Shown here in pieces: positions 13,503-21,233 of a stretch of 34,537 bases of DNA (within the stretch, counting starts at the first letter, position 1; every line of letters starts with the position of its first letter). This stretch comes from Anaerofilum faecale (lineage in GTDB: Bacteria > Bacillota > Clostridia > Oscillospirales > Ruminococcaceae), in contig DXFV01000040.1 of the NCBI GenBank assembly GCA_019114265.1, positions 1-34,537 of the forward strand. The letters run 5' to 3'. Under the pieces are notes generated by a model. It worked only from the letters and a program-made list of their open reading frames with translations. It had not been told where the DNA came from and made no database searches. The position numbers were made by a program, and so were the translations under genes.

Positions 13503-14951
13503 TCAGCAGTTGGGCAGAGTCGCGTTGGACAGGCAGTCGCGCGGGGTGCAGCCCACGATCAGCTGTTCGCCATCGGAGTAGCCCTCCTCGCAGCCGGCCA
13601 GCGTGTCGATCAGGTACTGCCGCAGCTGGGCGATGCGGGGGATATACTGCGCGTCGCGGATGGCGTTGTGGGTCTCGTTCGGATCCTTGACCAAATCGAA
13701 ATACTGCTCCTCGCCGGTCTGGCTGAACCAGACGTATTTGTCGGTCTTAGTCACGATGAACTGGTGCGACTTCTCGCCGTAGACGTGCTCGCCGTGTAGC
13801 CATTGGCGGTCGTGCCCGTGCAGGATGCTCTGGCCGTCCAGCGTGGCCGGGATGGGGGCGCCCGCGATGTCCAGCGTGGTGGGCATCACGTCCCGCAGCT
13901 CCACCAGCGTGTCGTCGGTCTCGCCCCAGCGGCGGCCCAGCAGGGCTTCCGACCCGCTCACGATCATCGGGATGTGGATGCTGCCCTGGTACGGCACCGA
14001 TTTGCGGTCCAGGCAGTGGTCGGACAGCATCTCGCCGTGGTCGGAGGTGAACAGGATGATGGTGTTGTCCATCAGCTTGTGCTCGATCAGCGCCATCAGG
14101 ATGCGGCCGATCTGGTGGTCCACATGGGTGATGCAGGCGTAGTAGCCGATCATCTGCTCCCGGATCAGGTCGGGGTCGATGGGGCCGGTGATGTTGTTGA
14201 ATACGCGCCCGTTTTTGCGCAGAAGTTCTGCGTCATCCCAGTCTCCCCGCACCGGCGGGCGCAGGTCTTTGTTCTTATACATATCAAAATAGTGCGCAGG
14301 AGCGTCATATGGAGCGTGCGGACGCACAAAGCTGGCCATCAAAAAGAAGGGCTGGCGCGGGTCGCGGCGGCGCAAAAAATCAATGCTCTGCTGCGCCACC
14401 CAGTTGGTGGGATGGTATTTTTCCTCATACGGCCAGGGGCGGGCGATCCAGCCGTTGCAGTCCAGGCCGGTGTCGGTGACGTCGGCGTTTACGCCCAGCT
14501 GGCCGCGCAGCCAGTGGAAATAGTCGTCGGCGATCAGCTGGTTTTCGCTGGACGGCACATCCGTGAAGCGGTATTCGTGCAGGTAGCCGTCGTGCAGCTC
14601 CACGTTGTGGAACCCCGCGTAGTGGCGCAGCGGGTGCACGTGCATCTTGCCCACGCACTGGGTGTAGTATCCAGCCTTGGACAGCTCGCCGGCCATCGTG
14701 CAGCCGTAGTTCCAGTTCACCCGGTCCTGGTAGCCCACCCGGCCGGTGTGCCGCTGGGACAGCCCGGTGTGCAGGATCGCGCGGGCCGGCACACAGGTGG
14801 GGCAGGAGGAATAGGCGTTGGGATAGTACACGCCGTGCGCCGCCAGATGGTCGATGTAGGGCGTTTTGACGTCCGGGTGTCCGGCGATGCCCATGCAGTC
14901 GCCGCGCATCTCGTCGGTCATGATCAATACGATATTGGGACGATTTTGCAT
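13503..14951 (-). CDS. Sulfatase (Cys-type, no signal peptide)
   Basis: This 482-residue sulfatase hydrolyses sulfate esters. Seen: NIVLIMTDEMRGD (6-18) with the first metal-binding Asp, and the signature CVPARAILHTG (53-63) with Cys53 as the residue converted to formylglycine. Family knowledge: in anaerobes this needs a radical-SAM maturase, which is not in the window. FFLMASFVRPHAPYDAP and ILFTSDHGEMLSDH supply further active-site residues. The N-terminus goes straight into the first beta strand of the fold; there is no signal peptide, so the enzyme should be cytoplasmic. The ATG at 14949-14951 follows AAGGAG by seven bases. It lies behind the GH112 gene, separated by a terminator, so it is probably made at a lower level by readthrough. 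I infer that it removes sulfate from imported sulfated galacto-N-biose or its products. Confidence 0.88.
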   Translation of the reverse strand: MQNRPNIVLIMTDEMRGDCMGIAGHPDVKTPYIDHLAAHGVYYPNAYSSCPTCVPARAILHTGLSQRHTGRVGYQDRVNWNYGCTMAGELSKAGYYTQCVGKMHVHPLRHYAGFHNVELHDGYLHEYRFTDVPSSENQLIADDYFHWLRGQLGVNADVTDTGLDCNGWIARPWPYEEKYHPTNWVAQQSIDFLRRRDPRQPFFLMASFVRPHAPYDAPAHYFDMYKNKDLRPPVRGDWDDAELLRKNGRVFNNITGPIDPDLIREQMIGYYACITHVDHQIGRILMALIEHKLMDNTIILFTSDHGEMLSDHCLDRKSVPYQGSIHIPMIVSGSEALLGRRWGETDDTLVELRDVMPTTLDIAGAPIPATLDGQSILHGHDRQWLHGEHVYGEKSHQFIVTKTDKYVWFSQTGEEQYFDLVKDPNETHNAIRDAQYIPRIAQLRQYLIDTLAGCEEGYSDGEQLIVGCTPRDCLSNATLPNC

Positions 14952-14977
14952 TGTTTTTCTCCTTTTTCGCCGCACAG

Positions 14978-15003
14978 AAAAACCCCAGGGTGTGCCCCTG
15001 GGG
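14978..15003 (-). terminator. Terminator between GH112 and sulfatase genes
   Basis: On the minus strand CCCCAGGG and CCCTGGGG pair around a 5-base loop and run into TTTTTC. No promoter fits between it and the sulfatase start, so it probably lowers rather than abolishes sulfatase expression. Confidence 0.8.
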
Positions 15004-15050
15004 TTCTGCGTCAGCGGTCAAAGCCGGTCGGCCAGGGGCCGGGTGCCGGT

Positions 15051-17210
15051 TCAGATCTCGTACCAGATGATCTCATTGGCGTCCAGATGCAGCTCGAAGC
15101 TGCTGCCGTCGCCCTTGTATACGGTGGTGTTCTGCGGCTCGTAGGTGTTGTTCACCACGCAGTACTTGCCGTTCTTCACGTAGGCATGTACTTCCACGTT
15201 GTAGTTGGAGGAGAACCACTTGTGCAGGCCGTCCTCGTCGTGGCTGGCCCACAGGATGGCGCGGTACAGCACGCGGCTGTTCTCGAAGGTGTAGGGCAGG
15301 CCGCTGATGTAGACGGCGCGGCCGTCGCCGAACTCGTTGACAGCCATCTGCACTTCCTTGTCGCGCTGCACCAGGATGGTGGCGCCCTCTTTGGCATAGA
15401 TGCTCTTTTTGCCCTCGCCGAAGTCCACCTCGCCCTTGCAGTCGGCCAGGATGAAGTGATCGGGATGCTGATCCCAGTTGTACTTGTCGTAGCCCAGGGT
15501 GAAGCCGGTCTCCTTCTCCACGCCCAGCACGCCGGACAGCTGCAGGAAGCGGCCCTGGTACTGGTGGCCGGAGGGCTCGCCCACGCCGATGATGCCGCCG
15601 CCGTCATGCACGAAGGCCTTGATGGCGGAGGAGATGGCGGGGTCTTCCCAGGCGTCGCCGCCGGTATGCGCGGTGTCGGCGTCGCCCACGTTGATGATGA
15701 CGTCGATTCCTTTCAGCAGCTCGGGGTCGGCCTTGATGTCGTCAAAGCTGATGAACTTCACGTCGAACGGAGCGCCGGACAGCGCCTCGATCACGCCGGC
15801 GTAGCTGTAGTTCTGCTTCTGGTACAGCGCATGGTGCACCATGTGGCAGCCCCAGCTGCGGCACTTGCCCCAGCTGTTCAGCACGGCAACGGTCTTGACG
15901 GTGTAGGGAGTGGTGCCCTTGATGTTGGTGTACAGCAGGCGGAACTCGTTGCAGACGCTCTCCACGTAATCCATGAACTCGGGGAACTGCAGCGCCAGCT
16001 TCAGGTAGCCGCCGTAGCCGATGCGGTCGATGGGGCTGCGCAGGATGGCGCGGCGGGCGGTGACCCAGTTTTCCTTCGCCTCGCGCACGGGGTCGCCGCC
16101 CTCGTGGAAGGTGTCGGGGAAGAAGTAGGGCAGGAAGCGGCCCTCGGTGTACTTCACGCCGGGGATGTCGGAGATCAGGCGCAGGGTGGAGCCGTTGCCC
16201 ACGCTGCCCACCACGGCGTCCAGACCGATGGTCTTGAACTCGTCCATGAAGGGCTCGGTGCCGATGAAGTGGTCGCCCAGGAACATCATGGCTTCCTTGC
16301 CGCACTCGTGGGTGATGTCCACCATCTCTTTGGCCAGCTTGGCAACCTCGCGGCGCTGGAAGGCCATGAAGTCCTTGAACTCCTTCGAGGGGGCGCGGTA
16401 CTGGTTGTTGTAGTAGCCCTGGTCCACGATGAACTCGGGACGGAACTTGTAGCCCACTTCCTGCTCGAACTGCTCGAGGATGTAGGGCGAGACGCTGGCG
16501 GAATAGCCGTACCAGTCCACGTATTTCTCGCGCTTCAGCTCGTCGAAGATCAGGGTGAACTGATGGAAAAAGGTGGTGTAGCGGATCACGTTCACATAGG
16601 GGTGCTCGGCGATGAACTTGCGCAGGCGCTCCATGGTGAACTTGTGGGTCTTGGGCTGGCGCACGTCGAAGGTGATCTGGTGCTCGAAGTTGGTCCAGCC
16701 GTTGGTCACGGCGTTGTACATATGTACGGGGTCCCAGATCAGGTAGGCCAGGAAGGCCACAGTGTAGTCATGATAGGGCTCGGACTGGATGGTCACGCTG
16801 CCGTCGGCGTAGCTCCACTTGTCGGTGGGAACGATCTCGCCGGTGGTGCGGTCCATCACTTCCCACCAGCGCTTGATGTCGTCGCGGGTGTTCACCTCCA
16901 TCAGCTCGGGGGAGATGCCCTGCATCAGGCTAATGGACAGGCTGTCGCCGGTGGCGGTGTGGAAGCCGGTCATGATGTAGCACTGCTGCACCTCGTCCGG
17001 GTTCACCTTCGCCCAGGCGTTGTCCTTACGGGTGGTGTAGTAGGTGGAGTAGATCTTCGCGTCGGCGTTCTTCAGTTCCTCGGGGAACTCGGTGCCGTCG
17101 CAGTCGCGGATGGCGTCGGCGCCCCATTTCTCCAGCACTTCCAGAGTTTCGGGGATCACGTCCATATCGGTGGGGATCGTCACGCGGCCTTTTTTCAGAA
17201 TATCGCTCAT
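15051..17210 (-). CDS. lnpA: 1,3-beta-galactosyl-N-acetylhexosamine phosphorylase (GH112)
   Basis: This cytoplasmic phosphorylase splits Gal-beta-1,3-GalNAc (galacto-N-biose) or Gal-beta-1,3-GlcNAc (lacto-N-biose) with phosphate into galactose-1-phosphate and the N-acetylhexosamine, saving one ATP. Seen: 719 residues, no signal peptide, and collinear similarity along the whole length to bifidobacterial LnpA as I remember it. Shared segments include EKWGADAIRDCDGT (28-41), WWEVMDRTTGEIV (115-127), FLAYLIWDPVHMYN (153-166) and RYTTFFHQFTLIFDE (210-224). The catalytic stretch MMFLGDHFIGTEP has Asp313 at the same number as the known acid catalyst. GVKYTEGRFLPYFFPDTFHEGGDP and ILRSPIDRIGYGGYL follow. 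Start: AAGGAGG six bases before ATG. It is last in the importer operon before a terminator. The surface GH101 nearby points to galacto-N-biose as the main substrate; lacto-N-biose use remains possible. Confidence 0.96.
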   Translation of the reverse strand: MSDILKKGRVTIPTDMDVIPETLEVLEKWGADAIRDCDGTEFPEELKNADAKIYSTYYTTRKDNAWAKVNPDEVQQCYIMTGFHTATGDSLSISLMQGISPELMEVNTRDDIKRWWEVMDRTTGEIVPTDKWSYADGSVTIQSEPYHDYTVAFLAYLIWDPVHMYNAVTNGWTNFEHQITFDVRQPKTHKFTMERLRKFIAEHPYVNVIRYTTFFHQFTLIFDELKREKYVDWYGYSASVSPYILEQFEQEVGYKFRPEFIVDQGYYNNQYRAPSKEFKDFMAFQRREVAKLAKEMVDITHECGKEAMMFLGDHFIGTEPFMDEFKTIGLDAVVGSVGNGSTLRLISDIPGVKYTEGRFLPYFFPDTFHEGGDPVREAKENWVTARRAILRSPIDRIGYGGYLKLALQFPEFMDYVESVCNEFRLLYTNIKGTTPYTVKTVAVLNSWGKCRSWGCHMVHHALYQKQNYSYAGVIEALSGAPFDVKFISFDDIKADPELLKGIDVIINVGDADTAHTGGDAWEDPAISSAIKAFVHDGGGIIGVGEPSGHQYQGRFLQLSGVLGVEKETGFTLGYDKYNWDQHPDHFILADCKGEVDFGEGKKSIYAKEGATILVQRDKEVQMAVNEFGDGRAVYISGLPYTFENSRVLYRAILWASHDEDGLHKWFSSNYNVEVHAYVKNGKYCVVNNTYEPQNTTVYKGDGSSFELHLDANEIIWYEI

Positions 17211-17272
17211 GTTGGTCCTCCTTGGGCGTATTTGTCTGCATTGCTGTTTTGCAGATTTTTTTCGTTACAGCA

Positions 17273-17476
17273 TTATTTCGTATAGGGTTTATTGTACAAA
17301 TACAGAAGAACCAGAATACCGGCCAGGCCCAGCAGCTGTACGCCCAGGCCGATGATTCCCTGTGTCATGTCGGACATGAAGCCCATGCTGTGGCCAATAA
17401 TAACCAGTGCAATGCACACCAGAGCCGCAAGGATGCCCAACGCTACCTTTACTTTTTTAAGGGTATATTCATTCAT
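17273..17476 (-). CDS. Small two-helix membrane protein of unknown function
   Basis: This 67-residue protein has two hydrophobic helices (about 10-28 and 40-60), a basic N-terminus, a short linker HSMGFMSDMTQGI and the end LLYLYNKPYTK. GGGAGG lies before the ATG, and only 15 bases separate it from the permease gene upstream, so it is translated as part of the importer operon between the second permease and the GH112 phosphorylase. I recall similar unnamed small proteins beside sugar importers in Clostridia, but I cannot state a function. A helper for transporter assembly or an ATPase-docking partner would be a guess. Confidence 0.75.
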   Translation of the reverse strand: MNEYTLKKVKVALGILAALVCIALVIIGHSMGFMSDMTQGIIGLGVQLLGLAGILVLLYLYNKPYTK

Positions 17477-17491
17477 TGTTTGCGCCTCCCA

Positions 17492-18388
17492 TTAGCCTTT
17501 CAGACCGCCGACAGTCATGCCTTCGGTGAGCTTTTTCTGCACACAGATATACAGCAGCAGTGTGGGGATCATTACCAGTACCAGACCGGCATACATCTGA
17601 CCGTACTCCGCCTTCGCGTTCTGCGCCTTCATCAGGTTCAGCAGGCCAACCGGCAGGGTGCGCGGACCACTGGGATCGGTCAGCATGGTCATGGAGATGA
17701 TGTACTCGTTCCAGTAGGCCAGGAACTCGAACAGGATCACGGTGATGATGCTGGGCTTCGCCATCGGCAGAATAATGCGCACCATCGTGGTGAAATAGCC
17801 TGCGCCGTCCACATAGGCGGCTTCTTCGTAGTCCTTAGGCAAGGTTGCCAGATAGCTGCTGAGCAGGTAGATGGTGAAGGGCAGCGTGGTAGACGCCAGC
17901 ACCAGAGACACCACAAACGGGTTGTTCAGGAAGAAGGTCTTGCCAAACCACTGGTTCAGCAGACGGTCGCCGGCCACAAACATCAGGAAGATGGGCACGA
18001 CGATGTAGTTTACGTTAATAAACAGACCGGCCATAAAGCCGCCGTTCAGGACCTTGCGGCCCACAAAGTTATAGCGGCTGAGAACATAGGCAGCCGGCAG
18101 CGCAACCACCAGCAGGATTGCCAGCGACAAAGCAGTGATCATAACAGAAGTCATGAAGTAGTCGCCCATGCGGGCCTTTGTCCAGGCATCCACAAAGTTC
18201 TGGAAATGGAATCCTTCCGGCAGGGTAAAGGGGTTGCCGTAAAATTCTCTGTTCTCTTTCACCGAGGCCATGAATACCCACGCCACGGGAACGATGATCG
18301 AAATCGCCAGCAGAGCCAGGATGACGTAGATGACCACGCGGATCACAACGTCATTCTTCTCGCCGACCGCTCTTTCCTTTTTAAGCAT
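17492..18388 (-). CDS. Sugar ABC importer permease, MalG-type
   Basis: This 298-residue CUT1-family permease has about six membrane helices, the first at roughly 16-38 (VIYVILALLAISIIVPVAWVF). The EAA loop, EEAAYVDGAGYFTTMVRIILPMAKP, lies at about 190-214. The C-terminus GLTEGMTVGGLKG-like ending (KKLTEGMTVGGLKG) is typical of MalG/UgpE-type proteins. I chose the ATG at 18386-18388, nine bases behind AAGGAAGG; a GTG three codons upstream is too close to that site. It forms the channel with the preceding permease and is predicted to import galacto-N-biose from the binding protein at the head of the operon. Confidence 0.92.
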   Translation of the reverse strand: MLKKERAVGEKNDVVIRVVIYVILALLAISIIVPVAWVFMASVKENREFYGNPFTLPEGFHFQNFVDAWTKARMGDYFMTSVMITALSLAILLVVALPAAYVLSRYNFVGRKVLNGGFMAGLFINVNYIVVPIFLMFVAGDRLLNQWFGKTFFLNNPFVVSLVLASTTLPFTIYLLSSYLATLPKDYEEAAYVDGAGYFTTMVRIILPMAKPSIITVILFEFLAYWNEYIISMTMLTDPSGPRTLPVGLLNLMKAQNAKAEYGQMYAGLVLVMIPTLLLYICVQKKLTEGMTVGGLKG

Positions 18389-18409
18389 TCTCTGCACCCT
18401 TCCTTTCGC

Positions 18410-19300
18410 TTACATTTCCAGCGGATCGCGCTTGGTAACCTTATTCACAATCGCTGCCAGAGCAAAGGAGAAGGTGAATACCACCACGCCAATCGCCATA
18501 CCGTAGCCGTATGTAGAGTTGGTGTACGCCTGCTTGTACATGTAGCTCAGGAACACCTCGGTAGCGCCGTCGGGGCCGCCGTTGGTCATGGCCTTTACAA
18601 ACAGGAAGCTCATGTTGATGTTGGAAATAATGAAGAAAGTGAGGGTTGTACGGATGTTGGTCCAGATCAGCGGCAGGGTGATGCTGAAGAACTGGGTGGT
18701 GCGGGAAGCACCTTCCAGATTGGCGCTCTCGTACAGGCTCTCGGAAATGGCGGACATACTGGCCATATACATAACCATGTAGTAACCGATCGCCTGCCAG
18801 ACCATCGCAATAGCCAGGCTGTAGATAACAATCTTCTGGTCGCCCATCCAGTACACCGGCTCATCGGTGATGTGCAGCAGATTCAGGATGCTGTTCAGCA
18901 GACCGTTGTTGGCGTCGTAGATGGCGCTGAAAATGGCGCTGATAACAACCACAGACAGAATGTTGGGGATGTAGAAAATAATACGGAAGAAGTTCTGGCC
19001 ACGCAGCTTTTCACGGGTCAGGATGGCCGCAAACAGCAGCGCGAAGAAGATCGTCACCGCTGTCACAACCACGATCAGCAGAATGCTATTGCGGCAGGCA
19101 CGGAAGAAGTTTTCATCCTTCAGCAATGCAGCAAAGTTACTCAGACCCACAAATTCCTTATTCGCGGAATATCCGCCCCAGCGGAGCAGGGACATACGGA
19201 ATACGTTAAAAGTGGGAATTACAAGAAAAATGAACGCCAGAATTGTGGCAGGCGCAACGCAGGCCACAATAAACCGACTGCGTCCTTTATTTTTCTGCAT
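18410..19300 (-). CDS. Sugar ABC importer permease, MalF/UgpA-type
   Basis: This 296-residue permease has about six membrane helices. The first follows a short basic N-terminus (MQKNKGRSRF) and ends FLVIPTFNVFRMSL. The EAA loop is YESANLEGASRTTQFFSITLPLI, at about 190-212. A TNGGPDGATEVFLSYMYKQAY segment near the end is characteristic of MalF/UgpA partners. GGAG precedes the ATG. The next permease gene starts 21 bases later. No ATPase gene belongs to this transporter, so it probably uses a shared MsmX/MsiK-like ATPase encoded elsewhere, as is common for CUT1 importers in Gram-positive bacteria. Confidence 0.92.
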   Translation of the reverse strand: MQKNKGRSRFIVACVAPATILAFIFLVIPTFNVFRMSLLRWGGYSANKEFVGLSNFAALLKDENFFRACRNSILLIVVVTAVTIFFALLFAAILTREKLRGQNFFRIIFYIPNILSVVVISAIFSAIYDANNGLLNSILNLLHITDEPVYWMGDQKIVIYSLAIAMVWQAIGYYMVMYMASMSAISESLYESANLEGASRTTQFFSITLPLIWTNIRTTLTFFIISNINMSFLFVKAMTNGGPDGATEVFLSYMYKQAYTNSTYGYGMAIGVVVFTFSFALAAIVNKVTKRDPLEM

Positions 19301-19333
19301 CTTGTCATCTCCATTCCACAGATTTCATGTAGA

Positions 19334-19371
19334 AAGCGGTGAGCAAAAGGGCTACCCTTTACTCACCGCTT
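19334..19371 (-). terminator. Intra-operon hairpin behind the binding-protein gene
   Basis: AAGCGGTGAG and CTCACCGCTT pair, with a second inner pairing AGGG/CCCT. The T tract is weak. Hairpins here commonly protect the upstream message or stop part of the transcripts, giving more binding protein than permease. This reading is an inference. Confidence 0.65.
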
Positions 19372-19480
19372 AGCCATTCCGTTACCTACGCAGCAAGCAC
19401 ATATCAATCCTATGGCTGCCTATTTGTTTCCGGGGCATCGCGACACCCGGATATCCATTCATAGATGCGCAGATGTTTGA

Positions 19481-20836
19481 TTACATGGCACCGGCCATGG
19501 TCTTGCAGGCGTCCTGCATGTCGGTCCACCACTGATCCACGGTCTTGTTGCCGTTGACAACGCTGTCCATGGTGAAGCAGAAGATCTGCTTGAAGTTCAT
19601 GCCCTCAACAGGCTTGGTGGAAGCGAAGGTGCCGATCGCAGCCTTGGCGCCGTTGTCGTATACGCTGTAGTACACAGCCTGGTCAGCGTCCAGCTTATCG
19701 GTCATACCGGTGATGGGCTGCACAGCGCCGCCCTCTTTGGCGAAGATCTCAGCAGCCTCGTCGCTGTACAGGTAGCTGATGAACAGCTTGGCCAGCTCCT
19801 GGTTGGAAGAACCGGAGGGAACCCAGCACTGCTCGAAGAAGGTGTAGCTGTAACGGTCGCCGTCTTTCTCCATAGCGGGCAGAGCCATGAAGCCCCACTC
19901 GAAGCCGTCAGCGCGAGGAGCGTCCGCCATCTCGCCGATAACCCAGTTGCCGTTGGGCATGAACAGGGCCTTGTTGTCCAGAATCAGCTGCTGGTTCTTC
20001 TGGAAGTTGTCGTTGTTGCCGTTAGCGGTGGTAGATTTCTCGGTGTTCTCGGCCAGCTTGCCCAGAACCTCGTACATCTTGCCCATCTCGTCGCTGGCCC
20101 AGGTAGCCTCGTCATACTGCAGAGCCTTGTTGAAGAACTCCTGACCGCCCACCTCGGGGATCATAGCGTAGATGAAGGCATCCAGATAACCGGCAGTGGG
20201 ATAGGTGAACAGAGGAATGTCGGTCTGATCAGCCAGAGCGAAGAACTCGTCCCAGGTGGTGGGCAGGGTCAGCTCGCCGCCGCCCTCGGTGAAGTTGGCC
20301 TTGTTGTAGAACAGGCCGCAGGGACCGTAGAACATGGGCATCATGTACACATGCTCATCGTTGTAGGGGTTGGTGGTCAGGTTGCCGGTGAAGCCGGGGA
20401 TGATCTTCTCGCCCACGGTCACGTCCTCGCCCAGAACCTTCATGTCCAGAACGTCGGTCAGATCCAGCAGAGCGTTCTCCTTCAGCATGGTCTCGGGCAG
20501 GGCCTTCTCACGGCCGGTAGCCAGATGAACCACGTCGTAGAAGTTGCCGGCCTTCATCTGGGGATCGATCACGTCCTCCAGGTTCTTGTCGGTGGTCAGC
20601 TCCACGGTGGCGCCGGTTTTGGCCTCGAAGCCCTCGGCGATCTTTTCCCACATGGCGGTGCCGTAGGCGGTCTCGATGGCGGCGACTTTCAGAGTCTGGC
20701 CAGCGTACTCGCCCTCACCACCGGTGCTGCCGGAAGCAGGAGTGCTGGCGGGGGTATTGGAAGAAGACGGAGAGCCGCAGGCTACCAGACCGGCGGCCAT
20801 CACAGCGGACAGACCAAGAGCAATTGCTTTTTTCAT
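19481..20836 (-). CDS. Sugar ABC importer binding lipoprotein (galacto-N-biose/lacto-N-biose predicted)
   Basis: This 451-residue MalE-type (family 1) extracellular sugar-binding protein is anchored by lipid. Seen: signal peptide with lipobox LVAC and Cys20, then a Ser/Thr/Pro linker (22-38). The binding fold includes LKVAAIETAYGTAMWEKIAEGFEAKTGA, LTLPTTWDEFFALAD, LFMPNGNWVIGEM and the late GGAVQPITGMTDKL hinge region. I chose the ATG at 20834-20836, behind AAGGAGG; this starts the signal peptide directly. It heads the operon with two permeases, the small membrane protein and GH112, and that link to the phosphorylase is the basis for the predicted ligand. Transcription starts from a clear promoter with upstream AraC-type direct repeats. 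Confidence 0.9.
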   Translation of the reverse strand: MKKAIALGLSAVMAAGLVACGSPSSSNTPASTPASGSTGGEGEYAGQTLKVAAIETAYGTAMWEKIAEGFEAKTGATVELTTDKNLEDVIDPQMKAGNFYDVVHLATGREKALPETMLKENALLDLTDVLDMKVLGEDVTVGEKIIPGFTGNLTTNPYNDEHVYMMPMFYGPCGLFYNKANFTEGGGELTLPTTWDEFFALADQTDIPLFTYPTAGYLDAFIYAMIPEVGGQEFFNKALQYDEATWASDEMGKMYEVLGKLAENTEKSTTANGNNDNFQKNQQLILDNKALFMPNGNWVIGEMADAPRADGFEWGFMALPAMEKDGDRYSYTFFEQCWVPSGSSNQELAKLFISYLYSDEAAEIFAKEGGAVQPITGMTDKLDADQAVYYSVYDNGAKAAIGTFASTKPVEGMNFKQIFCFTMDSVVNGNKTVDQWWTDMQDACKTMAGAM

Positions 20837-20950
20837 GGCGAATTTTCCTCCTTGAGTATGAAAATCTTTCGGCCTTTGCAGGCCGTATGCCGGAGTGACA
20901 GATTGTATGTACAGGGGTGCCCGGCCGCACACCTGCTGTCTACGTTTTTA

Positions 20951-20979
20951 AGCATACTGCATTCTGAGCCGTTTGGCAA
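20951..20979 (-). promoter_or_regulatory. Promoter of the importer-GH112 operon
   Basis: TTGCCA (20974-20979) and TATGCT (20951-20956) on the minus strand have a 17-base spacer, about 115 bases before the lipoprotein start. Confidence 0.75.
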
Positions 20980-20988
20980 GGTGGCTTA

Positions 20989-21017
20989 TTGACCTTGACT
21001 TTAGATATATTGACTTT
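20989..21017 (-). promoter_or_regulatory. Candidate AraC-type operator: repeated AAAGTCAA boxes
   Basis: On the minus strand AAAGTCAA occurs at 21010-21017 and again at 20995-21002, exactly 15 bases apart, followed by GGTCAA at 20989-20994. The boxes lie 10-38 bases upstream of the -35 box, as expected for an AraC activator binding direct repeats. The AraC-family gene at 21234 is divergent from this promoter. Confidence 0.6.
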
Positions 21018-21147
21018 TGTGCGCATGAATCGTAAACCTGTATTCTTTTTGTAATTTTTTAAGTAAATTGCACATTTTTTCCGGCCTTTTCGTGCTTTTG
21101 CGTACTTATATATGGAACAAAGTCAGAAACCATGCGCCCGCGCCGTC

Positions 21148-21176
21148 TTGCGCGCAGATTTTATTCATAGTACAAT
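21148..21176 (+). promoter_or_regulatory. Promoter of the AraC-family gene at 21234
   Basis: TTGCGC (21148-21153) and TACAAT (21171-21176) are spaced by 17 bases. The 397-base gap 20837-21233 is otherwise AT-rich, with runs of T at 21045-21080, and holds no gene that I can support. Confidence 0.5.
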
Positions 21177-21233
21177 AATTCTAAACTACCCCATCTGTTC
21201 TACCGCTTTCGGGCTGCCAAGGGAGGCTTTTTT

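Noticed and set aside
13803..17285. Long plus-strand open frame opposite the sulfatase and GH112
   Set aside because: Low-complexity His/Val/Ala-rich product with no family features; the minus strand carries two recognised enzymes with ribosome sites.
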